Shown here one piece after another: positions 42,209 to 51,430 of a stretch of DNA of 64,000 nucleotides; the first letter of the stretch is position 1, and every line of letters begins with the position of its first letter. The stretch spans positions 372,001-436,000 of the forward strand of contig JACPNR010000004.1 in assembly GCA_016185395.1 (NCBI GenBank), in the 5' to 3' direction. The notes under the pieces were generated by a model, which worked only from the letters and a program-made list of their open reading frames with translations, searched no databases and was not told where the DNA came from. Both the position numbers and the translations under genes were made by a program. Source of the stretch: Candidatus Korobacter versatilis. Its GTDB lineage: Bacteria; Acidobacteriota; Terriglobia; Terriglobales; Acidobacteriaceae.

Positions 42209-42832
42209 TTACGGCACCGTGAGCGTGTAGGTAACGACAGCCGAGTCAGCCGTGGGGCCGGCAGCAACCGTGTTATCGGGAGTGACCGCCACGCCCAATG
42301 CACGATTCAGCGTGGTGCCGCTCACGATGTTGCCGGCGCCGATGGACTGCGGGGCCGCCGAGTTGGTGCTCAGGTCGGTGGTGAGACCGGCGACGTTGGC
42401 CGCTTCGCGCATTTTCAGGAACGTGTTGTTCGTGAAGACGGTGGAGACGTAGACGGTCAGAGTGCCGTTAGTGCCGCCGCCGAGAAAGCCCGTCCAGGTC
42501 GGCGTCACTTTGTAGTTGGTCCCGTACACCACTGGATTGGTGCCCGAGACGGCCACGCAAGCGCTAGGGCTCACGCCCAGACCGTTGACTTGACCGAAGT
42601 CGATCGAGTACGGGCCGGTGTTGTTGGCCGGGGTGATGGCGCAGTTCGGTGCGCCGGCGCCTGTTGCCAGGACCAGGCGCATCGCGTTGACGTAGCTGAC
42701 GTTGACCGTCAGGGCCGAGGTTTGCGTGTGCGTGCCGCCGGCGAGAGCGACGTTGCTGCTCTCCTCCGCCAGCGCCGGTACAGCCGCAATCGCAATCGCG
42801 ACCACCAACAGCAGGGTCATTTTTAGACGCAT
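42209..42832 (-). CDS. Spore coat U-like secreted subunit, short form
   Basis: A 207-residue protein with signal peptide MTLLLVVAIAIAAVPALA and an AGGAG site before the ATG. It is nearly a copy of the C-terminal domain of the adjacent gene (AMRLVLATGAGAPNCAITPANNTGPYSIDFGQVNGLGV; NPVVYGTNYKVTPTWTGF; TFLKMREAANVAGLTTDLSTN; DSAVVTYTLTVP), which points to a tandem duplication. It is probably a fibre or coat subunit exported through the chaperone-like and outer-membrane proteins downstream. Confidence 0.65.
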   Translation of the reverse strand: MRLKMTLLLVVAIAIAAVPALAEESSNVALAGGTHTQTSALTVNVSYVNAMRLVLATGAGAPNCAITPANNTGPYSIDFGQVNGLGVSPSACVAVSGTNPVVYGTNYKVTPTWTGFLGGGTNGTLTVYVSTVFTNNTFLKMREAANVAGLTTDLSTNSAAPQSIGAGNIVSGTTLNRALGVAVTPDNTVAAGPTADSAVVTYTLTVP

Positions 42833-42986
42833 CTTTAGTTACTCCTATCGGTCGATTGAGTTGGACACACCAGATCCCAAGGTCGTGCTCGGGTGCAGGG
42901 CGCGCTTCTTCGACAACCGAAGACGCACCGCTGGGGACCTTCACTGGGAGAGTTAAGTAGTTTTACCGTGAATCTCTTAATCAGGC

Positions 42987-43002
42987 AAGTAACAAAAGTA
43001 AC
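42987..43002. promoter_or_regulatory. Direct repeat AAGTAAC upstream of the coat operon
   Basis: Two copies of AAGTAAC, 9 bases from start to start (42987 and 42996), lie 155 bp upstream of the short-subunit ATG in a 227-bp gap. This may be a binding site for an activator of the minus-strand operon; no matching -35/-10 pair is clear. The rest of the gap shows no further signal. Confidence 0.3.
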
Positions 43003-43059
43003 GTGCCCGTCCCGGAACGGAACGGCCCAAAAAGGGATTTACAAGGGAAAAGGGTTCGA

Positions 43060-43362
43060 CTAGGCGGGGACGCGGGTCACGGTGCACAAGCGGCCGTTGG
43101 CTTCCTTGAGCAAGTCACGCCAGGCGGAGGAATCGGGATCGAGGTTCGGATTGCAGGCGCGGAGGCGGTGCCCCTTGGGCCACAGCACGACGGTGGTACC
43201 GGCGACGCCGGCCGCGCCCACAAGGGGCGCCCATCCGCTGCCGGGATGCCGAGGCGGCGCAGGCGGCGGTGTCTGCACGCCCGGCGTGACGGTGAGGTTC
43301 ACGCCGATGGAGGCAGTGCCTCCGGTCGCAAGCATGGCGACAATGAGTAGCTTGCCGATCAT
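43060..43362 (-). CDS. Small hypothetical exported protein
   Basis: About 100 residues from the ATG at 43362: a hydrophobic start (MIGKLLIVAMLATGGTASIG), a Pro-rich middle (TPPPAPPRHPGSGWAPL) and a second hydrophobic segment before two Cys. No homologue is recognised. The ribosome site is weak and the coding call is uncertain, but the start-proximal signal-like segment and position downstream of cstA/ybdD support it modestly. Confidence 0.4.
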   Translation of the reverse strand: MIGKLLIVAMLATGGTASIGVNLTVTPGVQTPPPAPPRHPGSGWAPLVGAAGVAGTTVVLWPKGHRLRACNPNLDPDSSAWRDLLKEANGRLCTVTRVPA

Positions 43363-43435
43363 GGATTGCTCAGCATTCTCAGCCGTCGCCGCGCACAAGT
43401 CAACGGCTTTCGGAGTGCCGCACGGGCGGCGCGGG

Positions 43436-43624
43436 TCAGCAACAGCGGATGCGGGTGGCATCGCGCTCGCGCAGTTCGTCGAGGAAGGCTTGGTAGGAGG
43501 CGCGTGAGCGCGGCTTCCCAGTCCGGGCGAGGAAGCGGGCATAGGCGTTCTCGTCGAAGATCTCGCGCAGCGTCATGGCCAGGGTGGTGAGCGGCACTTC
43601 AAGTAATGCTTTAAGGCGGGTCAT
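43436..43624 (-). CDS. ybdD: YbdD/YjiX-family small protein (CstA partner)
   Basis: A 62-residue protein with LREIFDENAYARFLARTG and C-terminal RDATRIRCC, matching the short DUF466 proteins found next to cstA/btsT genes (ending RCC). In Escherichia coli the pyruvate/peptide transporters CstA and BtsT are accompanied by such small proteins, which are needed for full uptake activity. The ATG overlaps the cstA stop by 4 bp. Confidence 0.8.
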   Translation of the reverse strand: MTRLKALLEVPLTTLAMTLREIFDENAYARFLARTGKPRSRASYQAFLDELRERDATRIRCC

Positions 43625-45711
43625 GCCGGCTCCTCGCTGGCGAAGCGTGTGGCGACGAAGGGCGATTCCTGCACCTTCGCGACCTTCTTCCCGCTCAGCA
43701 CGCGCACCCACTCACGCGCGGATTCGAGGACCATGAGCGCGACGAGCACGATGAGCAAGGCGGTCACGGCGGCATCCAGACGGTCGTTCAGAATCTGCTT
43801 GGCAACGCCATGGGCTATCTCCGGCGGAAGTGACGGGAGTTGTGCCGCGTAGCGGTCGGCTTCGGCCAGGAACCCAATGCGCGGGTTGGGGTCGAATATC
43901 TTGTGCCACGCGGCGCTGAAGGTTGCCGCCACCAACCACGCCAGCGGTGCGAGCGTGACCCAGGCGTAGCGCGCCTTGCCCATCTTGATGATGATGGTTG
44001 TCGCCACGCAGAAAGCGACGGTCGCCAGCAACTGGTTCGCGATGCCAAAGAGGGGCCACAATGCGTTGATGCCGCCGCGCGGATCGTTCACGCCCTGCCA
44101 CAGGCCGTAGCCCCATGCGCCCACGATGAGCGCGCTGGTGGTGAGGATGCTGGGATACCAACTGGTGCGTCCCAGCGGCGCCCAGATGTGTCCGAGGGCA
44201 TCCTGGAGCATGAAGCGAGCCACACGGGTGCCGGCGTCGAGCACCGTCAATATGAACAGCGCCTCGAACATGATGGCGAAGTGATACCAAATGGCCATCA
44301 AGGCATCGCCGCCGATGGAACTGGCGAAGATGGTCGCCATGCCGAGCGCGAATGCGGGCGCGCCGCCGGTACGGTTGTAGAGTGACTTTTCGCCGACTTT
44401 GTCGGCCAGCGTCTGCATCTCTGCCGGCGTGATCGGGTAACCCCAGCTCGAGATGGTCTGGGTGGCGGCCGCAGGCGAAGTCCCTACCACGCCAGCCGGA
44501 CTATTCACCGCGAAGTATGCGCCGGGCTGGAGCGTGCACGCCGCGATCACGGCCATGATGGCGACGAACGATTCGGCCGCCATGGCGCCGTATCCGACCA
44601 TGCGGGTCTGGGGCTCGCGCGCGATGAGCTTGGGCGTGGTCCCGCTGGAGATGAGGGAATGGAAGCCGCTGATGGCGCCGCACGCGAGCGTGATGAAGGC
44701 GAACGGGAAGATGGTGCCCGCGAAGACCGGACCGCTGCCGTCGATGAACTGCGTGAGCGCCGGCATGTGCAGCGTGGGCCGCAGCGCGAGGATGCCCAAC
44801 GCGAGCAGCGCGATCGTCCCTAGCTTGACGAAGGTGCTGAGGTAATCGCGCGGCGCGAGCAGCAGCCAAACCGGCACGGCCGAGGCCGCGAACCCATAGA
44901 CGATGATGAGGATGGCGAGCGTGGTCCCGCTGAGGGTGAACCACAGTCCTACGGTGGGATGGTGCGACACCCACTGTCCGCCGAAAATGGCTGCCATCAC
45001 GAGCACGAAGCCGATGGCGGAAGTCTCGAGGACGCGGCCGGGCCGCAGATACTTCAGATAGATGCCCATCAGGAGCGCGATGGGGATGGTCATGGCGATG
45101 GTGAACGTTCCCCAAGGGCTCGACTTCAGCGCGTTCACCACGATGAGCGCGGCGACCGATAGAAGAATGACGATGATGCTGATGACAGCGACGAAAGCGA
45201 CGGTGCCGCCGAGCTTTCCTACTTCTTCCTTGGCCATCTGGCAGAGGGATTTGCCGTCGCGCCGCACGGAAAAGAGCAGGATGACGAAATCCTGGACGCA
45301 TCCGCCGAAAACGGCGCCGGCGAGGATCCATAGCGTCCCTGGCAAGTATCCGAACTGGGCGGCGAGCACCGGTCCCACCAGCGGGCCTGGCCCGGCGATG
45401 GCGGCGAAGTGATGGCCGAAGACCACCCACTTGTTGGTGGGGACAAAATCGCGTCCGTTCTCGAGACGCTCGGCGGGTGTGGCGCGGACAGGGTCGAGCG
45501 CCAGGACTTTGGCCGCGATGAACGCGCTGTAGAAGCGGTAGCCGAGCGCATACGAACAGAGCGCCGCGACGATGAGCCAGAGCGCATTGATGGGCTCGCC
45601 GCGGCGCAGCGCGATGGTCCCAACGGCGAGCGCGCCGAGGGCAGCGACAAACGTCCAAAGCAGGTACTTCCCGACCTTGTTGCCTTTAGCTGCCTGCGTC
45701 GTGGGAGCCAT
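43621..45711 (-). CDS. cstA: Carbon starvation protein CstA
   Basis: A 696-residue polytopic membrane protein. Family blocks: SYALGYRFYSAFIAAKVLALD, PTNKWVVFGHHFAAIAGPGPLVGPVLAAQFGYLPGTLWILAGAVFGGCVQDFVILLFSVRRDGKSL, GFHSLISSGTTPKLI and LFGIANQLLATVAFCVATT. Homologues transport peptides or pyruvate under carbon limitation. It is followed by its YbdD partner. The 207-bp upstream gap holds two palindromes that may control it. Confidence 0.95.
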   Translation of the reverse strand: MAPTTQAAKGNKVGKYLLWTFVAALGALAVGTIALRRGEPINALWLIVAALCSYALGYRFYSAFIAAKVLALDPVRATPAERLENGRDFVPTNKWVVFGHHFAAIAGPGPLVGPVLAAQFGYLPGTLWILAGAVFGGCVQDFVILLFSVRRDGKSLCQMAKEEVGKLGGTVAFVAVISIIVILLSVAALIVVNALKSSPWGTFTIAMTIPIALLMGIYLKYLRPGRVLETSAIGFVLVMAAIFGGQWVSHHPTVGLWFTLSGTTLAILIIVYGFAASAVPVWLLLAPRDYLSTFVKLGTIALLALGILALRPTLHMPALTQFIDGSGPVFAGTIFPFAFITLACGAISGFHSLISSGTTPKLIAREPQTRMVGYGAMAAESFVAIMAVIAACTLQPGAYFAVNSPAGVVGTSPAAATQTISSWGYPITPAEMQTLADKVGEKSLYNRTGGAPAFALGMATIFASSIGGDALMAIWYHFAIMFEALFILTVLDAGTRVARFMLQDALGHIWAPLGRTSWYPSILTTSALIVGAWGYGLWQGVNDPRGGINALWPLFGIANQLLATVAFCVATTIIIKMGKARYAWVTLAPLAWLVAATFSAAWHKIFDPNPRIGFLAEADRYAAQLPSLPPEIAHGVAKQILNDRLDAAVTALLIVLVALMVLESAREWVRVLSGKKVAKVQESPFVATRFASEEPA

Positions 45712-45739
45712 TCGGTCACATTCTGCTTACTCACTGCGT

Positions 45740-45785
45740 ATTTGGCAAATCGCAGACGGCGACGAGAGCTCCTCGAGGAGCTCTC
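45740..45785. promoter_or_regulatory. Two palindromes in the cstA / FN3-protein divergent gap
   Basis: ATTTGGCAAAT (45740-45750) is an 11-bp palindrome with a G centre. A perfect 22-bp palindrome (45764-45785) follows, each half GAGAGCTCCTC. They lie 29-75 bp before the cstA ATG and could be operators; no regulator gene adjoins them. Confidence 0.45.
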
Positions 45786-45918
45786 CCCAGCAGCTCCGAA
45801 TGTGAGCCAACGTCCCGCGGGCCGTAGCTATCCAACCTAACTGACGCGATCTTGCGCATCACCCGCGAACCGTTCGACCCGAGCAGTCCAACAAGATCTT
45901 TAGCTTTCCGGAGGCACT

Positions 45919-47052
45919 ATGAAGAAGACAATCCTGACCCTTGCAGCGTTGCTGGCGTTCGCGCCGTGGACGCTGGCGCAGAGCAACAACACGCATGCCG
46001 GCATGCAACACAACACCGGTGACAACGTGCGGATCACCAGCGGCCCCGACGTGGTGAACACCACGGACAACTCCGCGACCATCCGCTGGAAGACCGACGA
46101 TCTCGCTTCCACCAACGTGAAGTACGGCACCGATCCGAGCAACATGAGCCAGACGCGGAAGCAGTCGGGCGGCGCGCGCGACCACAACGTGGTGCTCAGC
46201 GACCTGCAACCCAGCACGACGTACTACTTCGCCATCATGACGAATGACGGCGACGTGCGGCAGCAGGGCCAGTTCACCACCAAGGGCACGGCGGCGAACA
46301 ACAACCCGTCGAGCAACTCGACCGTCGCGAACAACAGCGCCTCGGTGACGACCGGCGGCGACAACATCCAGATCACGATGGGCCCGGAGCTCCGCAACTT
46401 CAACGGTTCGACCGCGACACTTTATTGGCAGACCGACAAAGTCGCGGCGAATGACGTCCGTTACGGCACCGACCCCAACAACCTGAGCCAGCGCGCGTTC
46501 GAGCGCGGCGGCTCGCGTGAGCACACGGCTGAGCTGAGCAACCTGCAGCCGGGGCAGACGTACTACTTCGAGATCCTGCGTCGCAACGGCAGCGAGCGCC
46601 GGAACGGCTCGTTCACGCTTCCCTCGAACGTGAGCGCGAATGCGGCCATGACGCGCGGACAGTACGCCTCCATCCCGGTGCAGATGAGCGACGGCACCGT
46701 GTACAACAACGGCAGCCAGACTGGCTCCGTCAACTCCAGCGGTCCGGTCCAGATCGTGGGCGGCCCGACCGTGCAGTCGGTGAGCGACACGCAAGCCATC
46801 GTCAGCTGGAACACCAACGTTCCATCGAGCTCGACGGTACGTTTCGGTCAGTCGTGGCTCGCGTTGAACCAGCAGGCGCAGGCGCCGTGGGGCGCGCAGC
46901 ACACCGTGACCATCAGCGGGCTGAAGCCGAACACGAAGTACTTCTTCCGCGTTGAGTCGGCGCAGGCCGAGAACACCGGCCAGCAGGCGCGCAGCCAGTT
47001 CGGTACGTTCCAGACGGGCGCGCCGGGACAGTCTGCCCAGGCCCCTCGCTAA
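45919..47052 (+). CDS. Secreted protein with three fibronectin type III-like domains
   Basis: A 377-residue protein with signal peptide ILTLAALLAFAPWTLAQ after a perfect GGAGG. Three similar ~85-residue domains follow: VRITSGPDVVNTTDNSATIRWKTDDLASTNVKYG...STTYYF; IQITMGPELRNFNGSTATLYWQTDKVAANDVRYG...GQTYYF; VQIVGGPTVQSVSDTQAIVSWNTNVPSSSTVRFG...NTKYFF. These resemble purple-acid-phosphatase N-terminal FN3 domains without a catalytic domain. Linkers are Asn/Ser/Thr-rich. Probably a cell-surface or extracellular binding protein; ligand unknown. It ends at a strong terminator. Confidence 0.8.
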   Translation: MKKTILTLAALLAFAPWTLAQSNNTHAGMQHNTGDNVRITSGPDVVNTTDNSATIRWKTDDLASTNVKYGTDPSNMSQTRKQSGGARDHNVVLSDLQPSTTYYFAIMTNDGDVRQQGQFTTKGTAANNNPSSNSTVANNSASVTTGGDNIQITMGPELRNFNGSTATLYWQTDKVAANDVRYGTDPNNLSQRAFERGGSREHTAELSNLQPGQTYYFEILRRNGSERRNGSFTLPSNVSANAAMTRGQYASIPVQMSDGTVYNNGSQTGSVNSSGPVQIVGGPTVQSVSDTQAIVSWNTNVPSSSTVRFGQSWLALNQQAQAPWGAQHTVTISGLKPNTKYFFRVESAQAENTGQQARSQFGTFQTGAPGQSAQAPR

Positions 47053-47070
47053 ACCGTTCGTAACCGATCA

Positions 47071-47095
47071 GGCCGCTCTTCGGAGCGGCCTTTTT
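47071..47095 (+). terminator. Rho-independent terminator with UUCG loop
   Basis: GGCCGCTC (47071-47078) pairs perfectly with GAGCGGCC (47083-47090) around TTCG, followed by TTTTT. Confidence 0.95.
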
Positions 47096-47127
47096 CATTG
47101 CCGCAATCTTTTATTACTATCTCCGGC

Positions 47128-47541
47128 ATGAAGGCGCACACGGAGTACCTGAGGTTCCATACCAAGCAGCGGCGGGAGTTCGTCCACATCACGCCGCAGG
47201 TCGAGCAGGCGGTCGAGCGCAGTGGAGTGAAAGAGGGGCTGGCGCTGGTCTCGGCGATGCACATCACGGCGGCGGTCTACGTGAATGACAACGAGAGCGG
47301 GCTCATTGCCGACATCCAGCAGTGGCTTGAGGAGCTTGCACCCGCCAAGCCCGAATATCGCCATCATCAGACCGGCGAGGACAACGCCGATGCCCACCTG
47401 AAGAACCTGGTCCTGCACCACCAGGTGCTGCTTCCGATCACGAAGGGAGAGCTCGATCTCGGGCCGTGGCAGGCGGTGTTCTATGCCGAGTTCGACGGCC
47501 AGCGGGAGAAACGCGTCATCGTGAAGATCATCGGCGAGTGA
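47128..47541 (+). CDS. yjbQ: YjbQ-family protein
   Basis: A 137-residue member of the UPF0047/YjbQ family (secondary thiamine-phosphate synthase-like). Family features: [105 protein letters not shown]. Its enzymatic role in cells is not settled. ATG at 47128 was chosen because the longer TTG start lies inside the preceding terminator. Confidence 0.92.
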   Translation: MKAHTEYLRFHTKQRREFVHITPQVEQAVERSGVKEGLALVSAMHITAAVYVNDNESGLIADIQQWLEELAPAKPEYRHHQTGEDNADAHLKNLVLHHQVLLPITKGELDLGPWQAVFYAEFDGQREKRVIVKIIGE

Positions 47542-47544
47542 GGA

Positions 47545-47576
47545 CAAAAGGAATGGCCGGCCCGAAGGCCGGCCAT
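47545..47576 (-). terminator. Rho-independent terminator, minus strand
   Basis: ATGGCCGGCC (47553-47562) pairs perfectly with GGCCGGCCAT (47567-47576). On the minus strand the loop is TTCG and TCCTTTTG follows, so it would end the barrel gene at 47596-48126. Confidence 0.75.
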
Positions 47577-47595
47577 GGGAGAGGGTTGGATTGAG

Positions 47596-48126
47596 TTACT
47601 TGCTGCCGAGTCGGAAGACGATACCGGTCGAAACGGCGACGTTGTTCTGCCATTCGGAGCCGAACCGGGTCGGCACGTAGTCGGCCTGCACCACGCGCCA
47701 CGCCAGGCGGTCGTTGATGTTCCAATCGCCGCCGCCGCCGATGCGCATCGCGAAAGCGCTATCGGAAGCGCCACCGCCGGAGAGGCGCGCGCCGCCGAAC
47801 AGGGCGTGGGCGAACAGCTTGCCCTTGTCCCCGCGGCGGCTGAACTCAGGACCGAACGTGAAAGTGTGCAGCTTGCCGCTGATGCCGGTTCCCAGCAGGT
47901 CACCGTTGTAGGCGCCGCTGAAATCAGCCTTGATCCCGAACCAATTGGTGAGATTGCCGTTGATGGCCGCTTCCCAGCCATTGGCATTGATACCATCGAT
48001 GCCGCTGCCAGGGTTGAATCGCAGGTACTGATAGCCGCCGAAGACTTCGGCTTTCGGCGTGGTTTGCGCCATTGCCGCGAATGAGAGAGCGACGACGGCC
48101 ATGATTGCGAGAATGGACTTGCGCAT
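47596..48126 (-). CDS. Small outer membrane beta-barrel protein
   Basis: A 176-residue protein with signal peptide ILAIMAVVALSFAAMA and a GGAGG site. It shows eight-stranded-barrel patterning: KAEVFGGYQYLRFNPG, WEAAINGNLTNWFGIKADFSGAYNGD, KLHTFTFGPEFSRR, LFAHALFGGARL, AFAMRIGGGGDWNINDRLAWRVVQADYVPTRFGSEWQNNVAVSTGIVFRLG, ending in an aromatic-poor GIVFRLGSK strand. OmpA/OmpX-type structural or porin-like role; ligand unknown. The 166-bp upstream gap shows no obvious operator. Confidence 0.8.
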   Translation of the reverse strand: MRKSILAIMAVVALSFAAMAQTTPKAEVFGGYQYLRFNPGSGIDGINANGWEAAINGNLTNWFGIKADFSGAYNGDLLGTGISGKLHTFTFGPEFSRRGDKGKLFAHALFGGARLSGGGASDSAFAMRIGGGGDWNINDRLAWRVVQADYVPTRFGSEWQNNVAVSTGIVFRLGSK

Positions 48127-48292
48127 TCTGAGAATCCTCCAAGCGAAATGAACGAATGGTTGTGCCGCCCAGCGCGGAATCCTCCGCTCAGCGCGGCGGT
48201 TGTGGTTGATCAGCAAGAGTCGCGTTTATTTGCTACAGGATTAGACGCATGAGCGGCTTTGCCGTTGCACTTTTATCGCGCATCGTGCGGCT

Positions 48293-51200
48293 TTAGTCGC
48301 CGGCGATACGACGCGGACCGCTGCCTACGGTCTCTTCTTCGCGCAGCAGCTCTTCCTCCGGCTTCGTCCGCTTACGCCGCGCCCACTGCTGGAAGGTCTC
48401 CATGTAGGTGTAGAACACCGGGGTGACGTAGAGGGTGAGGACTTGGGAGACGAGCAGGCCGCCGACGACCGCGAGGCCGAGTGGACGCCGCGCCTCGGCG
48501 CCGGCACCCCAGCCGAGCGCGATGGGCAGCGTGCCCATGAGGGCGGCCATGGTCGTCATCATGATGGGGCGGAAGCGGACGAGCGAGCCATCGTAGATGG
48601 CCGTGGCGGCGTCCTTCCCTTGCGTGCGCTGCTGCTCGAGCGCGAAGTCGATCATCATGATGGCGTTCTTCTTCACGATGCCGACGAGCATGATGATGCC
48701 GACGAAGGCGTAGAGGTTCAGCTCGCTACGGAAAATGAGCAGCGTGAGCAGCGCGCCGAATCCCGCCGAGGGCAGGCCGGAGAGGATCGTGATGGGATGG
48801 ATGAAGCTCTCATACAAGATCCCGAGCACGATGTAGATGACGAGCACGGCGAGGACCAACAGCAGTCCCAGACCTTTGAGCGACGATTCGAAGGCTTGCG
48901 CGGTGCCCTGGAAGCTGGTGCTGACGGTCGCAGGCAGCGTCTGCGCGGCCTCGCGATAGACGGCCGCCACGGCGTCGCCGAGCGACGTGCCTTCCTGGAT
49001 GTTGAACGAGATGGTCACCGCCGGGAGCTGCCCGAAGTGGTTCACCGAGAGCGGCCCGAGCGTGCGCTTCACCGTGACCAACGAGTCCAGCGGCACCAGC
49101 TTCCCGGTCGACGAACGAACGTAGAGCATGGAAAGGGATTTCGGGTCGCCGTAGTACTCGGGCTGCAGCTCGACGATGACGCGATACTGATTATTGGGCG
49201 CGTAGATGGTCGAGACCTGCTGCGAGGCGTAGGCCATCTGCAATGCTGTCTCGATCTGCTCCGCGCTCACTCCCATGGTGGACGCCTGGTCGCGATTGAT
49301 GGCGATGTCGAGCGTCGGACTCTTCAACTGCAGATCGCTGGTCACGTCGGTGAGCATGCCGAGCTGATGCATCTTCGCTTCCAGCCTGGGTGCGCTCTCG
49401 TAGAGTTCGCCGGTGTCGGAATCCTGCAGCGTGAACTGGTAGGGACTCTTGGTGAGGTTGCCGCCGATGCGGATGGGCGGCAGCAATTGCGGATACGCCA
49501 CCACGCCGGGGACGGTGGCCAGTTTTGGACGCAGCTCGGCGATGACTGCCTCGGCCGACGGCCGCTGGTTGCGCGGCTTCATGCGGGCGAAGAAGCGTCC
49601 GACGTTGGTGGCCCCGCCGAAGCGATTATCCACGCTCGAGATGAAGGAATCGATGTACGGGTCCGCGAGCATGATCTTCGAGAGCTCTTGCTGGTGCTTG
49701 ACCATGCTTTGGAACGAAGTCCCCTGGGCGGATTCGGTGAAGATCAGGATCTGTCCAAGATCGTCGTTGGGCAGGAAGCCCTTCGGCACCATGAAGAAGA
49801 GCCCGACGGTCGCGAGCAGCAACAGGCCGGAAACCACCATGGTGGCGAAGCGGTGCCGCATCACGAAGCCGAGCGTGTAGGCGTAGTAGCCGAGGGCGGA
49901 GTCGAACACCTGCTCGGAGCGCTGGTAGAACTTGCCGTGGTGCTGCTCGGCGTGCGGCCGCAGGAAGCGCGAGCACAGCATCGGGGTCAAGGTGAGCGAC
50001 ACGACGCCCGAGACCAGAATAGCGGCGCTGATGGTGACGGCGAATTCGTGCAGCAGGCGTCCAAGGATGCCGCCCATGAACAGCACGGGGATGAACACGG
50101 CGGCGAGCGACAGCGTCATGGAGATGATGGTGAACCCGATCTCGCGCGCGCCGCGCAGCGTGGCCTGGAACGGCTTCTCGCCGGCTTCCATGTGGCGCAC
50201 GATGTTCTCGAGCATGACGATGGCGTCGTCGACCACGAAACCGACGGAGAGCGTGAGCGCCATCAGCGAAAGATTGTCGATGGTGTAGCCAAGCAGATAC
50301 ATCACGGCGAACGTGCCGATGATGGACATCGGCAATGCCATGCTGGGGATGATGGTCGCCGAGATGTTGCGCAGGAAAAGGAAGATCACCATGATGACCA
50401 GGAAGATGGTCAGCACGAGCGTGAACTTCACGTCGTCCACCGATTCGCGGATGGACTGCGAGCGGTCGTATACCACGTTGACGGTGACGGCGGCGGGGAT
50501 CTGCTTCTGGATCGTGGGCAGCAACTGCTTGATGGCGTCCACGACGGCCACGGTGTTGGTGCCGGGCTGCTTCTGGATGGCGAGCGTGATGGAGCGGTCG
50601 GCGTTGAACCAGCTGGCGATCTTGTCGTTCTCCACGCTGTCGATGACATTTCCCAGCTCTTGGAGCCGTATGGGCGAGCCGTTGCGATACGCCACGATGA
50701 GCGGACGGTAAGCCGCGGCGTCGGTCAGCTGTCCACTCGCCTGCACCGTCATCGCTTCCTGCTTGCCGTAGATGGTGCCGGTGGGCAGATTGACGTTGCC
50801 CTGCCGGATGGCGTTCACCACTTCGTCCACGCCGAGGCCGCGGACCGCCAACTGGCGCGGATCGAGCTGCGCGCGGACAGCATATTTCTGCGAGCCGAAG
50901 ACGCTGACTTGGGCCACGCCCGAGACCATGGAGATGCGCTGTGCGAGGAGCGTCTCCGCGTACTCATCGACTTGCGAGAGCGGCAGCGTGGAGGATGCCA
51001 ATGCGAGGTAAAGCACGGGCGAATCCGCGGGATTGACCTTTTGATACGACGGCGGCGAGGGCATGTCCTGCGGCAGGTCGCGCTGCGCCTTGGCGATCAT
51101 CGCCTGCACGTCTTGCGCGGCCGCGTCGATGTTGCGGTCGAGCGTGAACTGCAGCGTGATGGAACTCGAGCCGAGCGAGTTCGCGGAAGTCATGGAATCC

Positions 51201-51430
51201 AGGCCGGCGATGGTCGAGAACTGCTTTTCGAGTGGCGTGGCGACGGCGGAGGCCATCGTCTCCGGGCTGGCCCCCGGCAGGTTCGCGGACACCGAAATGG
51301 TTGGAAAATCGACGTTGGGCAGGTCGCTGACCGGCAACGCGCGATACGCCACCACGCCGAACAATAGGACAGCCGCCATGACCAGCGTGGTCATGACCGG
51401 GCGGCGAACGAATAGTTCGGCGACGTTCAT
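48293..51430 (-). CDS. RND efflux pump, inner membrane transporter (MdtB/AcrB type)
   Basis: A 1045-residue HAE-RND transporter with the twelve-helix, two-large-loop plan. Clear parts: FVRRPVMTTLVMAAVLLFGVVAYRALPVSDLPNVDFPTISVSANLPGASPETMASAVATPLE at the start, GFVVDDAIVMLENIVRHMEAGE in the proton-relay region with two adjacent Asp, and a C-terminal ILYESFIHPITILSGLPSAGFGA. The SDLPNVDFPT string is typical of the MdtBC/MuxBC group. It extrudes drugs or other hydrophobic compounds. ATGA overlap with the adaptor gene; regulated by the TetR protein upstream. Confidence 0.96.
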   Translation of the reverse strand: MNVAELFVRRPVMTTLVMAAVLLFGVVAYRALPVSDLPNVDFPTISVSANLPGASPETMASAVATPLEKQFSTIAGLDSMTSANSLGSSSITLQFTLDRNIDAAAQDVQAMIAKAQRDLPQDMPSPPSYQKVNPADSPVLYLALASSTLPLSQVDEYAETLLAQRISMVSGVAQVSVFGSQKYAVRAQLDPRQLAVRGLGVDEVVNAIRQGNVNLPTGTIYGKQEAMTVQASGQLTDAAAYRPLIVAYRNGSPIRLQELGNVIDSVENDKIASWFNADRSITLAIQKQPGTNTVAVVDAIKQLLPTIQKQIPAAVTVNVVYDRSQSIRESVDDVKFTLVLTIFLVIMVIFLFLRNISATIIPSMALPMSIIGTFAVMYLLGYTIDNLSLMALTLSVGFVVDDAIVMLENIVRHMEAGEKPFQATLRGAREIGFTIISMTLSLAAVFIPVLFMGGILGRLLHEFAVTISAAILVSGVVSLTLTPMLCSRFLRPHAEQHHGKFYQRSEQVFDSALGYYAYTLGFVMRHRFATMVVSGLLLLATVGLFFMVPKGFLPNDDLGQILIFTESAQGTSFQSMVKHQQELSKIMLADPYIDSFISSVDNRFGGATNVGRFFARMKPRNQRPSAEAVIAELRPKLATVPGVVAYPQLLPPIRIGGNLTKSPYQFTLQDSDTGELYESAPRLEAKMHQLGMLTDVTSDLQLKSPTLDIAINRDQASTMGVSAEQIETALQMAYASQQVSTIYAPNNQYRVIVELQPEYYGDPKSLSMLYVRSSTGKLVPLDSLVTVKRTLGPLSVNHFGQLPAVTISFNIQEGTSLGDAVAAVYREAAQTLPATVSTSFQGTAQAFESSLKGLGLLLVLAVLVIYIVLGILYESFIHPITILSGLPSAGFGALLTLLIFRSELNLYAFVGIIMLVGIVKKNAIMMIDFALEQQRTQGKDAATAIYDGSLVRFRPIMMTTMAALMGTLPIALGWGAGAEARRPLGLAVVGGLLVSQVLTLYVTPVFYTYMETFQQWARRKRTKPEEELLREEETVGSGPRRIAGD

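Noticed and set aside
42833-43059. c-di-GMP riboswitch upstream of the coat operon
   Set aside because: No GEMM-type core was recognised in the leader.
48443-51367. 974-codon open frame opposite the RND pump
   Set aside because: Antisense of a clear RND transporter; no signal or motif of its own.
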